From Holosporaceae bacterium (GTDB taxonomy: Bacteria > Pseudomonadota > Alphaproteobacteria > UBA3830): DNA of 7,403 nucleotides. Location of the stretch: positions 1 to 7,403 of the forward strand of contig JAITDB010000086.1 of the NCBI GenBank assembly GCA_031282785.1. The letters are read 5' to 3'. Positions within the stretch are counted from its first letter, which is position 1, and each line of letters begins with the position of its first letter. Position numbers and translations under genes: made by a program. Shown here piece by piece: positions 7,283-7,403 of this stretch. Below the pieces are notes generated by a model that did not search any database, was not told the origin of the DNA, and saw only the letters and a list, made by a program, of their open reading frames with translations.

Positions 7283-7403
7283 GGCTCAAGAGTAGATTAG
7301 AGAGGAGATTTTCTTAGCCTACTTAACAACAATTTATAAATATTTTCATGCCTATGATTAAAACGCCATTCGGTCTCCTTCAAGTGTAGATAGAATTTTT
7401 CTT
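7283..7403 (-). mobile_element. End of an IS1595-family (IS1016-like) insertion sequence, cut by the window edge
   Basis: The region carries the transposase 3' end facing into the window. Beyond its stop, GGCTCAAGAGTAGATTAG (7283-7300) is the likely terminal inverted repeat: the transposase stop lies inside it, as I recall for IS1016-like elements, whose ends also read roughly CTAGAT(T)A near the tip. The exact tip and any target duplication cannot be proven because the other end lies beyond base 7403. If the tip is 7283 and the family's usual 8-bp duplication applies, the flank AAAAGTAT (7275-7282) should recur at the far side. The insertion would then sit 26 nt after the fzlA-like stop. Confidence 0.6.
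7297..7401 (-). CDS. Partial IS1595-family transposase, C-terminal 34 residues
   Basis: Reading leftward from the window edge, one frame is open for 34 codons and stops at TAA (complement of 7297-7299); the start and most of the protein lie beyond base 7403. The peptide FYLHLKETEWRFNHRHENIY followed by KLLLSRLRKSPL matches the conserved end of IS1595/IS1016-type (ISXO2-like DDE/DDN domain) transposases, where an H-L-K-E-x-E-[FW]-R-F-N-x-R motif is followed by a short helix and a terminal K/R-x-P-L. The other two frames on this strand close quickly. It converges on the dcw genes and has no functional link to them. Whether the whole element is intact cannot be judged from here. Confidence 0.82.
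   Translation of the reverse strand, partial: EKFYLHLKETEWRFNHRHENIYKLLLSRLRKSPL

Noticed and set aside
7268..7299. TTGACA (7268-7273) with TAGATT (7294-7299) as a promoter reading into the IS
   Set aside because: The spacing is 20 nt and the -10 match is poor; the better-spaced hexamers (AGTAGA, GTAGAT) are worse matches. The TTGACA may be chance or a remnant of a disrupted promoter.
1..7403. tRNA, rRNA, CRISPR array, riboswitch or toxin-antitoxin pair
   Set aside because: Coding sequence fills almost the whole window; the two short gaps (88-127, 7257-7282) are too small and show no such structure or repeats.

Overview
The window is a compact stretch of a division and cell wall (dcw) cluster, all on the + strand: end of ftsI - murE - murF - mraY - murD - ftsW - a glutathione-S-transferase-fold gene best read as fzlA. 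It is followed at the right edge by the tail of an inward-facing IS1595-type transposase on the - strand. The gene order up to ftsW, the MraY start (NILRYITFRT) and the FtsW start (WWWTVDR) are typical of Alphaproteobacteria. A FzlA-like protein also points there. The DNA is moderately AT-rich with many A7-A10 runs inside genes, which with the adjacent IS would suit a host-associated alphaproteobacterium (for example Holosporales-like). That finer placement is inference only.

Layout: bases 1-87 are the last 28 codons of an ORF with an FtsI-like tail. Bases 88-127 are a very AT-rich spacer with a possible weak promoter. Bases 128-7256 are six genes packed as a single transcription unit: murE/murF overlap by 4 nt (ATGA), murF-mraY are 12 nt apart, mraY/murD overlap by 4 nt (ATGA), and murD-ftsW and ftsW-fzlA are each 3 nt apart with the ribosome binding site lying inside the end of the upstream gene. 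Bases 7257-7282 are a short noncoding remnant, and 7283-7403 is the predicted end of the insertion sequence.

The genes work as one pathway. MurD, MurE and MurF add D-Glu, meso-diaminopimelate and D-Ala-D-Ala to the UDP-MurNAc peptide. MraY moves the product onto undecaprenyl phosphate to make lipid I. FtsW polymerises lipid II at the division site with FtsI as its transpeptidase partner. FzlA, known from Caulobacter as an FtsZ-binding protein that promotes FtsWI activity, would connect the Z-ring to this synthase.

The most interesting feature is that the fzlA-like gene sits directly behind ftsW, in the place where murG (then murC, murB, ddl, ftsQ) is usually found, and that an IS lies only 26 nt after it. 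The rest of the window is ordinary and intact; every core catalytic motif I looked for in the Mur enzymes, MraY and FtsW is present.
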